Positions 16,460 to 24,936 of a DNA stretch of 64,000 bases are shown in pieces. The position numbers and the translations under genes are program-made. The notes under the pieces are model-generated. The model was not told the DNA's origin. It was given only the letters and a program-made list of their open reading frames with translations, and made no database searches. The DNA comes from JBKPNJ01 sp963695705 (GTDB lineage Bacteria > Actinomycetota > Actinomycetes > Propionibacteriales > Nocardioidaceae), in the NCBI GenBank assembly GCA_963695705.1, contig CAVOHB010000009.1, positions 62,001 through 126,000 on the forward strand. The letters are read 5' to 3'. Numbering within the stretch: the stretch's first letter is position 1; each line of letters starts with the position of its first letter.

Positions 16460-17496
16460 GAGGTCCGCTGGAAACGATAGAGGATAACTGAAAAGAACGG
16501 CACCCCGACCAATGCCGTCACGACGCCGATGGGTAGGACCTGCTTCGGAATGAGAATGCGCGAGGCGATATCGGCCAGCACCATGAAGATCGCTCCGGCG
16601 ACGGTGCAGGCCGGCAGGAGACGACTGTGGAGGGGGCCGACGACGAAACGGGCTGCATGCGGGACAATCAACCCGACAAAACCAATTGAGCCGACCATGC
16701 TGACGATCGTGGCCGTCATCATGGCCGTCAGGGCGAAGAGAACGATTCGCGCCTGACCGACCTTGACGCCGAGGGCCGCCGCCGCCTCGTCACCGAATGC
16801 AAAGGCATCCAGGACACGCGCGTAAAGCAGGCAGGCCACAAGTCCGAAGCCGACGACCACCGAGACCAGCATGAATTCCGGCCAACGCACGCCACCGAAG
16901 CTTCCAAGCAGCCAGAACATCACGTCACGCGCCTGCTGCGCATTGCCCGAAGTCGTCACTACGTAGGATGTGGCGGCGTTGAAGAGTTGCGAGGCGGCAA
17001 CGCCAGCCAGGATGGTCCGGTCGGCCCCGCCGCGGGTACCTGCCGACAGCAGCGCGACGAAAACAAATGCGGCGAAAGCGCCGGCAAAGGCTCCCGCTGA
17101 CAATGAAACAGCACCAGAGCCGATGCCGAGGATGACGATCGCAACAGCCCCGGTCGAGGCGCCTGCTGAGATGCCAAGGACATAGGGCTCAGCCAGTGGG
17201 TTACGCAGGAGCGACTGCATGATCGCTCCCGACAATGCCAAACCGGCACCGCAGAAGGCTGCCACCAGTGCGCGGCTGAGGCGGTAATCCCAGATGACCG
17301 TTTCGTGGATCCGGTTGAGGTCGACGAAAGTCCACCCTAACCGGTTGGTCATCGCTGCGAAGGTTGTGGCGAGTGGGATCGGCAGGTCGCCGATCCCCAC
17401 GCTGATGCCGACGACGATTCCGATTGCCGTCAGCGAGCCCAGTAACAGAACGCCGAAAGCGATCGGGGCTGGGATCGACGCGCTTTGCCCGGTCAC
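16456..17496 (-). CDS. Iron-complex ABC transporter permease (FecCD family)
   Basis: 346 residues with about nine to ten membrane segments, the standard size for FecCD/BtuC permeases. The diagnostic segment R-L-S-R-A-L-V-A-A-F-C-G-A-G-L-A-L-S-G and N-P-L-A-E-P-Y-V-L-G-I-S-A-G-A-S lies in the first third. The coupling-helix region G-F-V-G-L-I-V-P-H-A-A-R is near the C-terminus. It would form a homodimeric channel receiving substrate from the binding protein. Both ends overlap neighbours by 4 bp, so the three genes are translationally coupled. Confidence 0.94.
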   Translation of the reverse strand: MTGQSASIPAPIAFGVLLLGSLTAIGIVVGISVGIGDLPIPLATTFAAMTNRLGWTFVDLNRIHETVIWDYRLSRALVAAFCGAGLALSGAIMQSLLRNPLAEPYVLGISAGASTGAVAIVILGIGSGAVSLSAGAFAGAFAAFVFVALLSAGTRGGADRTILAGVAASQLFNAATSYVVTTSGNAQQARDVMFWLLGSFGGVRWPEFMLVSVVVGFGLVACLLYARVLDAFAFGDEAAAALGVKVGQARIVLFALTAMMTATIVSMVGSIGFVGLIVPHAARFVVGPLHSRLLPACTVAGAIFMVLADIASRILIPKQVLPIGVVTALVGVPFFSVILYRFQRTS

Positions 17497-18518
17497 TTCA
17501 GAAGACCGAATGCCTTCAGCTGCTCGGCTACCTGTTCGGCGCCGTAGACCGTGCGAATGGTGGGGTTCATGGCAGCGCCGTCCATCACCACCATGGCCTT
17601 GTTCCTGACCGCTGGGAGCTGGCTGACAGCCGGATCGGTCGTCAGGAACTTGATCTTGGCCTCCGGCCTATCCAATTCCCAGCGGTTGCGATCCAGGCTG
17701 GCCACGACGATCACGTCCGGGTTGGTCGCGATGATGCTTTCCCAGCCGAGCGTCGGCCACTCGGCTTCGGCCGTGACAGCGTTGCGACCACCGAGCAGAT
17801 CAGCAATGAAGCCGGAGGCGCCGTTCTTGCCGCCGAGGTAAGCGTCTGCAGTCGGGCTCGGGCTGGAGAACCAAAAGACATAGGACAGCTTCTTGTCACT
17901 CACTGATACCCGATTACGCAGGGTTGCCTCGCGTGCCCTGAAGTCGGCGATCAGGGCCTGACCGCGGTCGGCGACATCGAAGATCTGCGAAAGCTCATCG
18001 ATCTCCCTGTAGAGAAGATCCATGTTCCAAAGTGCGGCCCGACTGCCGTATTGGTCGTTACCGTCCTTACGCTCCAAGCATGTGCTTGGCGAAAGATACC
18101 CGGGGACGCCAACTTTTTCGAGGTCCTGCCGCTTGGCAACCTTGCTGGATTCGCCCAGCAGGCTCGGCAGCGAGGCAGCGACGAAATCGGGATTTTCCGC
18201 GAGGATCGACTCGAAGGTCGGGAATTCGACCGTCAGAAGCTTGACCTTGGCGTTGGCCTCCGCGAGTTGGGGCAGGACTTTGCTCGGCCAGAAGGCGGTA
18301 CCGACCATCCTGTCCTGTAGACCGAGCAGCAGGAGGATCTCTGCGCTGTTCTGGCCAAGGCCCACCGCGCGTCGCGGTGCCTTCTGGACGGTGACCTTCG
18401 CACCGCAGTTCTCGACGGTGATCGGAAATTGCGTTGGCGCGGCCACTGCCGAGGTCGTGACTGCGCCGAACGTGGCGCAAACGACCGTACTGGCCCAGAA
18501 GGCTTTCAGGATGCTCAT
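17493..18518 (-). CDS. Iron-complex ABC transporter substrate-binding protein
   Basis: 341 residues with an export signal (about 1-27, ending A-V-A-A). The mature part is a FecB/BtuF-type two-lobed binding protein. It starts F-P-I-T-V-E-N-C-G and P-R-R-A-V-G-L-G-Q-N-S-A-E-I-L-L-L-L-G-L, and the second lobe contains W-P-T-L-G-W-E-S-I-I-A-T-N-P-D-V-I-V-V. The fold and operon fit uptake of ferric siderophore or another iron chelate; the exact ligand is not deducible. First gene of the operon. It is divergent from the APC permease, and the shared 290-base upstream region contains ACAAG/CTTGT arms (18580-18594) that could be an operator. Confidence 0.92.
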   Translation of the reverse strand: MSILKAFWASTVVCATFGAVTTSAVAAPTQFPITVENCGAKVTVQKAPRRAVGLGQNSAEILLLLGLQDRMVGTAFWPSKVLPQLAEANAKVKLLTVEFPTFESILAENPDFVAASLPSLLGESSKVAKRQDLEKVGVPGYLSPSTCLERKDGNDQYGSRAALWNMDLLYREIDELSQIFDVADRGQALIADFRAREATLRNRVSVSDKKLSYVFWFSSPSPTADAYLGGKNGASGFIADLLGGRNAVTAEAEWPTLGWESIIATNPDVIVVASLDRNRWELDRPEAKIKFLTTDPAVSQLPAVRNKAMVVMDGAAMNPTIRTVYGAEQVAEQLKAFGLLK

Positions 18519-18808
18519 TGAGACCGCCCTATCGTGAGTGAAAAGTGAGTTGACGTTTAACGCGCAGCCGGCATCGGAAACAAGAACAACTTGTTGAAAT
18601 TGCTGTCTTTTAGAATGGTTCTGAGCTGCCTCGCTCCCTGTTTCCGCTCATCGACGGTGAAACACCAAGGGAGACGACGATTCTTATCCGCTCCATCATT
18701 GAAGGCGGACATTTGGCCGGAATGCCATCCGGCGCCGAGGAGCTGACAGCTTTGCTGGACCGGACGAACAGGCTAAGTAATTGCTGTCCGATGGGAAGGA
18801 TTGTTGCG

Positions 18809-20230
18809 ATGAGCGATCTGGTGACGGGAAGCGGCGTATCCGCCGAGGTGGAACTCGAACCCAGTCTGCACCGGGTGATGGGACCGGGCCTCTTGCTGCT
18901 CTTCATCGTCGGCGACATTCTGGGCACCGGGATCTACGCGCTCACCGGTCAGGTGGCAAAGCAGGTCGGCGGCGTGGTCTGGCTTCCGTTCCTGGTCGCC
19001 TTCGTCGTCGCACTGATCACGGCATTCAGCTATCTCGAACTCGTCACCAAATATCCCAGGGCCGCAGGCGCTGCGCTGTACACCCACAAGGCCTTCGGCA
19101 TCCATTTCGTCACCTTCATCGTCGCTTTTGCGGTGATGTGCTCGGGTATCACGTCTGCCTCCACCGCCTCACGAGCCTTTGCGGCCAACCTCTCCTCCGG
19201 CTTCGGCCTTGGGCTTGGAACCTTCGGGATCACGCTCACCGGACTCCTGTTCATGGCAGTCGTTGCCATCGTCAATTTCCGCGGCGTCGGTGAGAGCGTG
19301 AAAGCCAACGTGGTGCTCACCTGCGTCGAACTCACCGGCCTGTTGATCATCATCGTCATCGGCCTTTGGGCCATCGGCGCAGGGCAGGGAGACGTGTCCC
19401 GTGCCTTTACCTTCGAGCCGACGGGAGACCGCGGCATGTTCTGGTCCGTCGTTGCCGCGACAACGCTGGCCTTCTTCGCCATGGTCGGTTTCGAGGATTC
19501 CGTGAACATGGCGGAGGAGTGCAAGGATCCTTCGAAAATGTTCCCGAAAGTGCTTCTCACCGGGCTCATTGTAACAGGCGTCATCTACATCTTCGTGTCG
19601 ATCTCGGCCATCACTCTCGTGCCGGCGGCCGAACTTGGGGAGGGCGAGACGCCGCTCCTGAAAGTGGTCGCAGCAGGAGCCCCGGGTTTCCCGCTGGGCA
19701 TCTTCGGCATCATCACGATGTTCGCGGTCGCCAATTCCGCCCTGATCAACATGCTGATGGCCAGCCGTCTCGTCTATGGCATGAGCCGGGAGGGCGTGCT
19801 TCCGCCGATCCTTGGCCAGGTGCATCGGAGCCGCCGCACGCCTTACATCGCGATCGCCTTCACTTCGCTCCTGGCCTTTGGCCTGATCACCTTCGTCGGG
19901 GCGGTGCCGGCGCTCGGCGGCACGACCGCACTGCTCCTCCTTGGCGTCTTCACCATCGTCAATGTTGCGGTTCTCGTGCTTCGGAAGGACAAGGTCGACC
20001 ACCAGCACTTCAGGAGTCCGACGATGTTGCCGGTTCTCGGCGCGCTCTCGTGTGCGTTCCTCGTCGGCCCCTGGACCGGGCGGGCCTTCGATCAATACGC
20101 GATTGCCGGAATTCTGATTGGCATAGGCATCGTGCTCTGGTTCGTAACCGTGATGGTCATGCGTTCGCAGAGGCTGCAGTCGGCCGGGGACAAACCTCGA
20201 CCCGTCAGCCGGTCCGGTCCAGTGAACTGA
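18809..20230 (+). CDS. APC-superfamily amino acid permease
   Basis: 473 residues with about 12 membrane segments. The first segment carries the unwound substrate-binding motif G-D-I-L-G-T-G-I-Y typical of APC transporters, and F-A-M-V-G-F-E-D follows in the sixth. It should import an amino acid or amine in symport with protons or sodium; the substrate is not deducible. I start at 18809, where the AAGGA of GGGAAGGA lies eight bases upstream and the conserved N-terminus begins. The stop is followed by two palindromes that probably end transcription. Confidence 0.92.
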   Translation: MSDLVTGSGVSAEVELEPSLHRVMGPGLLLLFIVGDILGTGIYALTGQVAKQVGGVVWLPFLVAFVVALITAFSYLELVTKYPRAAGAALYTHKAFGIHFVTFIVAFAVMCSGITSASTASRAFAANLSSGFGLGLGTFGITLTGLLFMAVVAIVNFRGVGESVKANVVLTCVELTGLLIIIVIGLWAIGAGQGDVSRAFTFEPTGDRGMFWSVVAATTLAFFAMVGFEDSVNMAEECKDPSKMFPKVLLTGLIVTGVIYIFVSISAITLVPAAELGEGETPLLKVVAAGAPGFPLGIFGIITMFAVANSALINMLMASRLVYGMSREGVLPPILGQVHRSRRTPYIAIAFTSLLAFGLITFVGAVPALGGTTALLLLGVFTIVNVAVLVLRKDKVDHQHFRSPTMLPVLGALSCAFLVGPWTGRAFDQYAIAGILIGIGIVLWFVTVMVMRSQRLQSAGDKPRPVSRSGPVN

Positions 20231-20250
20231 ATGTCCAGGATTGTGACGAC

Positions 20251-20306
20251 CTTGAGCATCGGCGGAAAAGTGGGAACCGGTTTTCCTTAGCTGAACGATG
20301 CTCAAG
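20251..20306. repeat. Rhizobial-type palindromic element 1
   Basis: Outer arms CTTGAGCATCG (20251-20261) and CGATGCTCAAG (20296-20306) match perfectly. Inside is AAGTGGGAACCGGTTTTCC, a phrase common in palindromic intergenic repeats of Rhizobiales. It lies 20 bases after the permease stop, between converging genes, so it may act as a two-way terminator. Confidence 0.7.
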
Positions 20307-20317
20307 TCCCTGCGAAA

Positions 20318-20363
20318 GCATCGGATTTCCTCCGAAAAATGGATTCATTTTTCGGTCCGATGC
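20318..20363. repeat. Rhizobial-type palindromic element 2
   Basis: Outer arms GCATCGGA (20318-20325) and TCCGATGC (20356-20363), inner arms CCGAAAAAT (20332-20340) and ATTTTTCGG (20347-20355). It sits next to element 1 and is a second strong hairpin. Confidence 0.65.
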
Positions 20364-20446
20364 TGTAGGGCACGGACGAGAAGGAAGCGATAGAAAAATC
20401 CCACTGAATGCCGGTTTCGCCGCCCACCTACGCCCCGACACGGACC

Positions 20447-20992
20447 TCATGCCGGGGGAGCAGGGCGCGATGGGGCTCGGCTCCGCCACGGTGTCAGTCG
20501 CGGCAGCCAGCGGCGGACATCGACGGCATAGACCTCGTATTGCGCACCGTAGGTGCCGCGCAATGTCGGCTCCTCGTAGACCAGTACGAAAAGGTGGGTG
20601 ACGACGACAAACGCCAGTGCGTAGATGAGCAGCGGCAAGCTGCCGATCAGCAGCCCCTGGCCGGCGATCAGAGCAGTGACCGCGAGGTACATCGGATTGC
20701 GCACGTAGCGGTAGGCGCCAGAGACCACCAGCGTTGCGGTGGGATAGATCGGCGCCGGCGTGCCGCGGCCCTGCAATGCGAAGCGGGCGAAGGAGTCGAG
20801 GAGGACAGCGCCGCCGCAGAGGATCAGCGCGCCGCCCAGCCAGCGGACCGGCTCGAACCCGAGCAGGGGCTCGTCCATGTGCCATCCGGTCGTGTACCAC
20901 GGGATGAGGACCCCAAGCAGACCCGGGGCGGCGAAGAGAAACACGACCGAGCCGACGATGGGCATGATGCCGCGAGAAGTAGGCTGGTCCAT
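20447..20992 (-). CDS. Isoprenylcysteine methyltransferase-like membrane protein
   Basis: 181 residues, four to five membrane segments. The C-terminal half has the ICMT/PEMT-type motif G-A-Y-R-Y-V-R-N-P-M-Y-L-A-V, then E-E-P-T-L-R-G-T-Y-G-A-Q-Y-E-V-Y, which binds S-adenosylmethionine at the membrane surface. Bacterial members methylate lipids or small molecules, and the substrate is unknown. I start at 20992 because the upstream extension looks unrelated. It is last in the same direction as the cyo-SURF1 genes, about 130 bases after SURF1, so it may belong to that operon. Confidence 0.85.
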   Translation of the reverse strand: MDQPTSRGIMPIVGSVVFLFAAPGLLGVLIPWYTTGWHMDEPLLGFEPVRWLGGALILCGGAVLLDSFARFALQGRGTPAPIYPTATLVVSGAYRYVRNPMYLAVTALIAGQGLLIGSLPLLIYALAFVVVTHLFVLVYEEPTLRGTYGAQYEVYAVDVRRWLPRLTPWRSRAPSRPAPPA

Positions 20993-21121
20993 AACAAGCC
21001 TCCAGTGCCCCCGACAACTATTGAAGCACCGGACAGGTCTGAGGTCCATGAAATCCGGGAGCGTCAACGGCCCACCGGCGGTCCGGACGATCACGGGCTT
21101 GAGGCAGGGCGCGGGTCGAAA

Positions 21122-21878
21122 TCAGGACCCGTGCAGGCCCGCATGATGCGATCCGAACCTGCCAGGTCGCCAGCTTTCCAGGTTCACGAACACCGCGCCT
21201 GCTGCAGCCATCACCGCCAAGGTGCCCCAGGTGAGCGCATAGACGAGGTGGTTGTTGGGGAAGTCGACGACGGTCAGGCCCCCGACGGGCGGACCGGCAT
21301 CGCCCGGATTCCGTTCGGAGTCGATGAAGTAAGGAGCCACGTTGTGCAATCGTTGGGACGCCGCGATTGCGGCCACGTCCCGGGAGAACCAACGGCCCGT
21401 CGCCGGATCGTTCGCACGCAGAAAGCCGCCGCGTGGCTCCGACATGCGCAGGAGTCCCGACACGGTGACGGGTTCGAGGGCACTAGGCCGCCAGGACAAG
21501 GAGCCGCGATCCTCGGTGGGAATAAAGCCCCGGTTGACGAGAATTCGTCGTCCCATCCTCCCGCGCCAGGGGTGTCATCACCCAGTAGCCGCCGCCGCGT
21601 TCGGTCACGGCCTGGGTCAGCACCGAATGACCGGGAAGCCAGTAACCCTTCGCGCTGACACGGCGATACTCGGCGGCGGCGGCAGAGACGTCGGCCCAGG
21701 CATTGGGCCCGGGTGCCGGGACGGGATCCGCACGCGTTCTTGCCTCCACCCGGGCGATCAGGTCGAGCTTGTGGTCGCGGCGATGCATCTGCCAGACCGA
21801 GAGTGCCGCGAGACCCGTCACGACGAGAACCGCCACCAGATCGAAGACGATCAGGGCAACGATGCCTTTGCGCGTCAC
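21122..21878 (-). pseudogene. SURF1-family oxidase assembly protein, one frameshift
   Basis: Read across one frameshift this is a ~250-residue SURF1 protein. It has an N-terminal membrane segment (V-A-L-I-V-F-D-L-V-A-V-L-V-V-T-G-L-A-A-L), a periplasmic domain with G-Y-W-V-M-T-P-L and I-L-V-N-R-G-F-I-P, then P-N-N-H-L-V-Y-A-L-T-W and a C-terminal membrane segment. SURF1 helps assemble haem-copper oxidases. The break is near 21550, where an extra G in GATGGG moves R-E-D-G out of frame with R-R-I-L-V-N-R-G. Its start overlaps the cyoD stop as ATGA, so it belongs to the oxidase operon. A sequencing indel is likely. Confidence 0.88.
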
Positions 21879-22285
21879 GGCTGTTGCAACGCCTCGTGCG
21901 GTGTCATCGGCATCATGTTCTCGTCGAGGTGATACATGACCCAGATCGAGCCGACCAGCGTGATGACCACGAGAGTGAGGGTGAACGCGAGCGCGAGGAA
22001 GGTCCAGCCACCTTCCGACTTCGTGTTCATGTGCAGGAAGTAGATCATGTGAACCACGATCTGCACCGCTGCCAACGCCATGATGACGATGCTGGTCGTC
22101 GTCGTGTTGTTCAGGACGTCGCCCATCACCAGCCAGAACGGAATGGCCGTGAGGATGACCGCCAGGACGAACCCGGTCATGTAACCTCTGAAGGTGCCGT
22201 GCGCGCCGTGGGGCCTGTGCCCGCCATGCGCCGCGCCGGGTCCCGGGGTCAGCCGGGACGACTGGGAATTGGCAGCCTGGATCAT
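21875..22285 (-). CDS. cyoD: Cytochrome o ubiquinol oxidase subunit IV
   Basis: 136 residues with three membrane segments, the normal CyoD topology. The N-terminal tail is longer and histidine/glycine-rich (G-A-A-H-G-G-H-R-P-H-G-A-H-G-T). The conserved Q-I-V-V-H-M-I-Y-F-L-H-M helix is present. CyoD is an accessory subunit that aids copper-B insertion. I chose ATG 22285 because it overlaps the cyoC stop as ATGA; the longer frame lies inside cyoC. Confidence 0.93.
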   Translation of the reverse strand: MIQAANSQSSRLTPGPGAAHGGHRPHGAHGTFRGYMTGFVLAVILTAIPFWLVMGDVLNNTTTTSIVIMALAAVQIVVHMIYFLHMNTKSEGGWTFLALAFTLTLVVITLVGSIWVMYHLDENMMPMTPHEALQQP

Positions 22286-22911
22286 CGCATGGACCCCATC
22301 AGGTACACGAAGGTGAAGACGCCGATCCACACCACGTCGAGGAAGTGCCAGAACATCGACAGGCACATGAGACGGCGCTGGTTGGTCTCGATCAGTCCGT
22401 AGCGGCGCACCTGGAGCATCAGGGTGACGAGCCAGACGATGCCGAAGGTCACGTGCAGACCGTGCGTTCCCACGAGGGCGAAGAACGACGACAGGAACGC
22501 GCTGCGTTGCGGCGTGGCGCCCTCATGGATCAGATGGGCGAATTCATAGAGCTCGAGGGCCACGAAGCCCGCTCCGAAGGCACCGGTCACCGCCAGCCAG
22601 ATCAGGGTGGTCCTGGCCTGCCCCTTGTCCATCTCCAGCATGGCGAAGCCGTAGGTGATCGAGGAGAGGAGGAGCAGGCTCGTGTTGACCGCGACCAGCC
22701 GCAGGTCGAACAGATCCGCACCGGACGGACCCGCCGCGTAATTCCGGCCGAGCACCCCATACGTGGCGAACAGGGCCGCGAAGATGAGACAGTCGCTCAT
22801 CAGGTAGAGCCAGAAGCCGAACAGGGTGCCGCTGTCGCCGTGGGCCTCCTCCTCTTCCTGCTGGTAGAAGATCGGGGCCGCGGCGCCGGGCGGGGGTGTC
22901 GTCTCGTGCAT
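22282..22911 (-). CDS. cyoC: Cytochrome o ubiquinol oxidase subunit III
   Basis: 209 residues with five membrane segments, as in CyoC. Key stretches are F-G-F-W-L-Y-L-M-S-D-C, the conserved glutamate helix V-A-L-E-L-Y-E-F, G-T-H-G-L-H-V-T-F-G-I and W-H-F-L-D-V-V-W-I-G-V-F near the end. Like subunit III of cytochrome c oxidases it stabilises the proton-pumping core. The start at 22911 lies four bases after the cyoB stop and its end overlaps cyoD. Confidence 0.96.
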   Translation of the reverse strand: MHETTPPPGAAAPIFYQQEEEEAHGDSGTLFGFWLYLMSDCLIFAALFATYGVLGRNYAAGPSGADLFDLRLVAVNTSLLLLSSITYGFAMLEMDKGQARTTLIWLAVTGAFGAGFVALELYEFAHLIHEGATPQRSAFLSSFFALVGTHGLHVTFGIVWLVTLMLQVRRYGLIETNQRRLMCLSMFWHFLDVVWIGVFTFVYLMGSMR

Positions 22912-22915
22912 CGGC

Positions 22916-24919
22916 TCAAACTCCTCCGGCGGGCTGGGCCGATCCCCGGCTCTCGAGAAGGGCCACTTCCTCTGCTGGGACGTAGTAATCCCGGTGGTAG
23001 TCGAAGGTGTGCCTGATCGAGACCACGAGGATGCCGAGGAAGGACAGGGCTGCCAGCCACCAGATGTACCAGACCAGGGCGAAACCGAGGGCGGTGCTCA
23101 AAACCGCCAGGAACACCCCCGTGCTGGTGTTGCTGGGCATGTGGATCGGCTTGAAGCCCTGCAGGGGGCGGTCGTGGCCGCGGTTCTTCATATCCCACCA
23201 GGCGTCTAGGTCGTGGATCACCGGCGTGAAGGCGAAGTTATAGAACGGAGGCGGCGAGGTGGTCGACCATTCCAGCGTGCGCCCGCCCCATGGGTCTCCG
23301 GTGAGGTCGCGCAGCTCGGCGCGCCTGAAAAAGCTCACGACGAGCTGGATCACGAAGGCCAGGATGCCGGCCATGATGATGAAGGCACCGACGGCGGCGA
23401 GCGCCAGGATGGGCTGCAAGGTCGGATCCTCGAAGTGCTGCGTCCGGCGCGTCACGCCCATCAGCCCTACGATGTAGATCGGCATGAAGGTGATCCAGAA
23501 GCCGATGAGCCAGCACCAGAACGACACCTTGCCCCAGAACGGATCGAGCTTGTAGCCGAAGGCCTTCGGGAACCAGTACTGGACGCCGGCCAAGAGACCG
23601 AACACCACGCCGCCGATGATGACGTTGTGGAAATGCGCCACCAGGAACAGGCTGTTGTGCAACACGAAGTCGGCCGGCGGCACCGCGAGCAGGACACCCG
23701 TCAGCCCGCCGAGCACGAAGGTCGGGATGAAGCCCAGCACCCAGATCATCGGCGTCTCGAAGCGAATCCTGCCGCGATACATGGTGAACAGCCAGTTGAA
23801 GACCTTCGCCCCGGTCGGGATCGAGATGATCATCGTGGTGATGCCGAAGAAGGCATTGACGTTGGCGCCGGCTCCCATCGTGAAGAAATGATGCAGCCAG
23901 ACCAGCCAGGACACCAGGGCGATGACCGCTGTGGCGTAGACCATCGACGTGTACCCGAACAGCCGCTTGCTGCTGAAGGTGGACACGACCTCCGAATAGA
24001 TGCCGAAAGCCGGCAGGATGAGAACGTAGACCTCCGGATGACCCCAGATCCAGATGAGGTTCATGTACAGCATCGAGTTGCCGCCGAAGTCGTTCGTGAA
24101 GAAATGCGTTCCCACGTAACGGTCGAGGGCCAGAAGGGTCAGGCTGACGGTCAGGATCGGGAAGATCGTCACGATGATGGCGTTGCTCGCAAGAGTCGTC
24201 CAGGTGAAGATCGGCAGCTTCATCATGGTCATGCCCGGGGCGCGCATCTTGACGATGGTGGCGATCAGGTTGATGGCGGACAAAGTGGTCCCGACGCCCG
24301 CGATCTGAAGGCCCCAGATGTAGTAATCGACCCCGACACCGGGAGAGTAGGCGGCCCCCGACAGCGGGGGATAGGCGAGCCAGGTGGCCCGGGAGAACTC
24401 ACCCACGAACAGGGACATCATCGTGAGCATCGCGCCGCTGACAGTCATCCAGAAGCTGAAACTGTTCAGGAACGGGAAGGCCACGTCGCGCGCGCCGATC
24501 TGCAACGGCATGACGTAGTTCATGACCCCCGTGACGAACGGCATGGCCATGAAGAAGATCATGATCGTGCCGTGGGCGGTGAAGACCTGGTCGTAGTGAT
24601 GCGGAGGCAGGTAGCCTTCGGCCGCGCCGACGGACAGCGCCTTCTGCGTGATCATCATGATGGCGTCGGCAAAGCCGCGCAGCAGCATCACGATCGCCAG
24701 GATCACGTACATGATGCCGATCTTCTTGTGATCGACGCTCGTGAGCCACTCCTGCCAGAGGTAGCCCCATTGACCGAACCAGGTGACGGCGGCCACGACC
24801 GCGAGGCCGACCACGGCCACGACCGCGAAGGTCACGAGGAGGATGGGCTCGTGATAGGGAATGGCTTCGAGGGTCAACCGTCCGAAGATCAGCTGCTGGA
24901 AATCGAGGTTCGAGAACAT
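22916..24919 (-). CDS. cyoB: Cytochrome o ubiquinol oxidase subunit I
   Basis: 667 residues, the catalytic haem-copper subunit that oxidises ubiquinol and reduces oxygen to water while pumping protons. Signature segments are W-L-T-S-V-D-H-K-K-I-G-I-M-Y, the Cu-B/tyrosine helix W-I-W-G-H-P-E-V-Y-V-L-I-L-P, the Cu-B histidine pair W-L-H-H-F-F-T-M and H-F-H-N-V-I-I-G-G-V. The frame remains open far upstream through cyoA and into the MFS gene, but the real start is MFSNLDFQQ at 24919, 18 bases after the cyoA stop. Confidence 0.97.
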   Translation of the reverse strand: MFSNLDFQQLIFGRLTLEAIPYHEPILLVTFAVVAVVGLAVVAAVTWFGQWGYLWQEWLTSVDHKKIGIMYVILAIVMLLRGFADAIMMITQKALSVGAAEGYLPPHHYDQVFTAHGTIMIFFMAMPFVTGVMNYVMPLQIGARDVAFPFLNSFSFWMTVSGAMLTMMSLFVGEFSRATWLAYPPLSGAAYSPGVGVDYYIWGLQIAGVGTTLSAINLIATIVKMRAPGMTMMKLPIFTWTTLASNAIIVTIFPILTVSLTLLALDRYVGTHFFTNDFGGNSMLYMNLIWIWGHPEVYVLILPAFGIYSEVVSTFSSKRLFGYTSMVYATAVIALVSWLVWLHHFFTMGAGANVNAFFGITTMIISIPTGAKVFNWLFTMYRGRIRFETPMIWVLGFIPTFVLGGLTGVLLAVPPADFVLHNSLFLVAHFHNVIIGGVVFGLLAGVQYWFPKAFGYKLDPFWGKVSFWCWLIGFWITFMPIYIVGLMGVTRRTQHFEDPTLQPILALAAVGAFIIMAGILAFVIQLVVSFFRRAELRDLTGDPWGGRTLEWSTTSPPPFYNFAFTPVIHDLDAWWDMKNRGHDRPLQGFKPIHMPSNTSTGVFLAVLSTALGFALVWYIWWLAALSFLGILVVSIRHTFDYHRDYYVPAEEVALLESRGSAQPAGGV

Positions 24920-24936
24920 GCTGATGCCCGTTCGCG

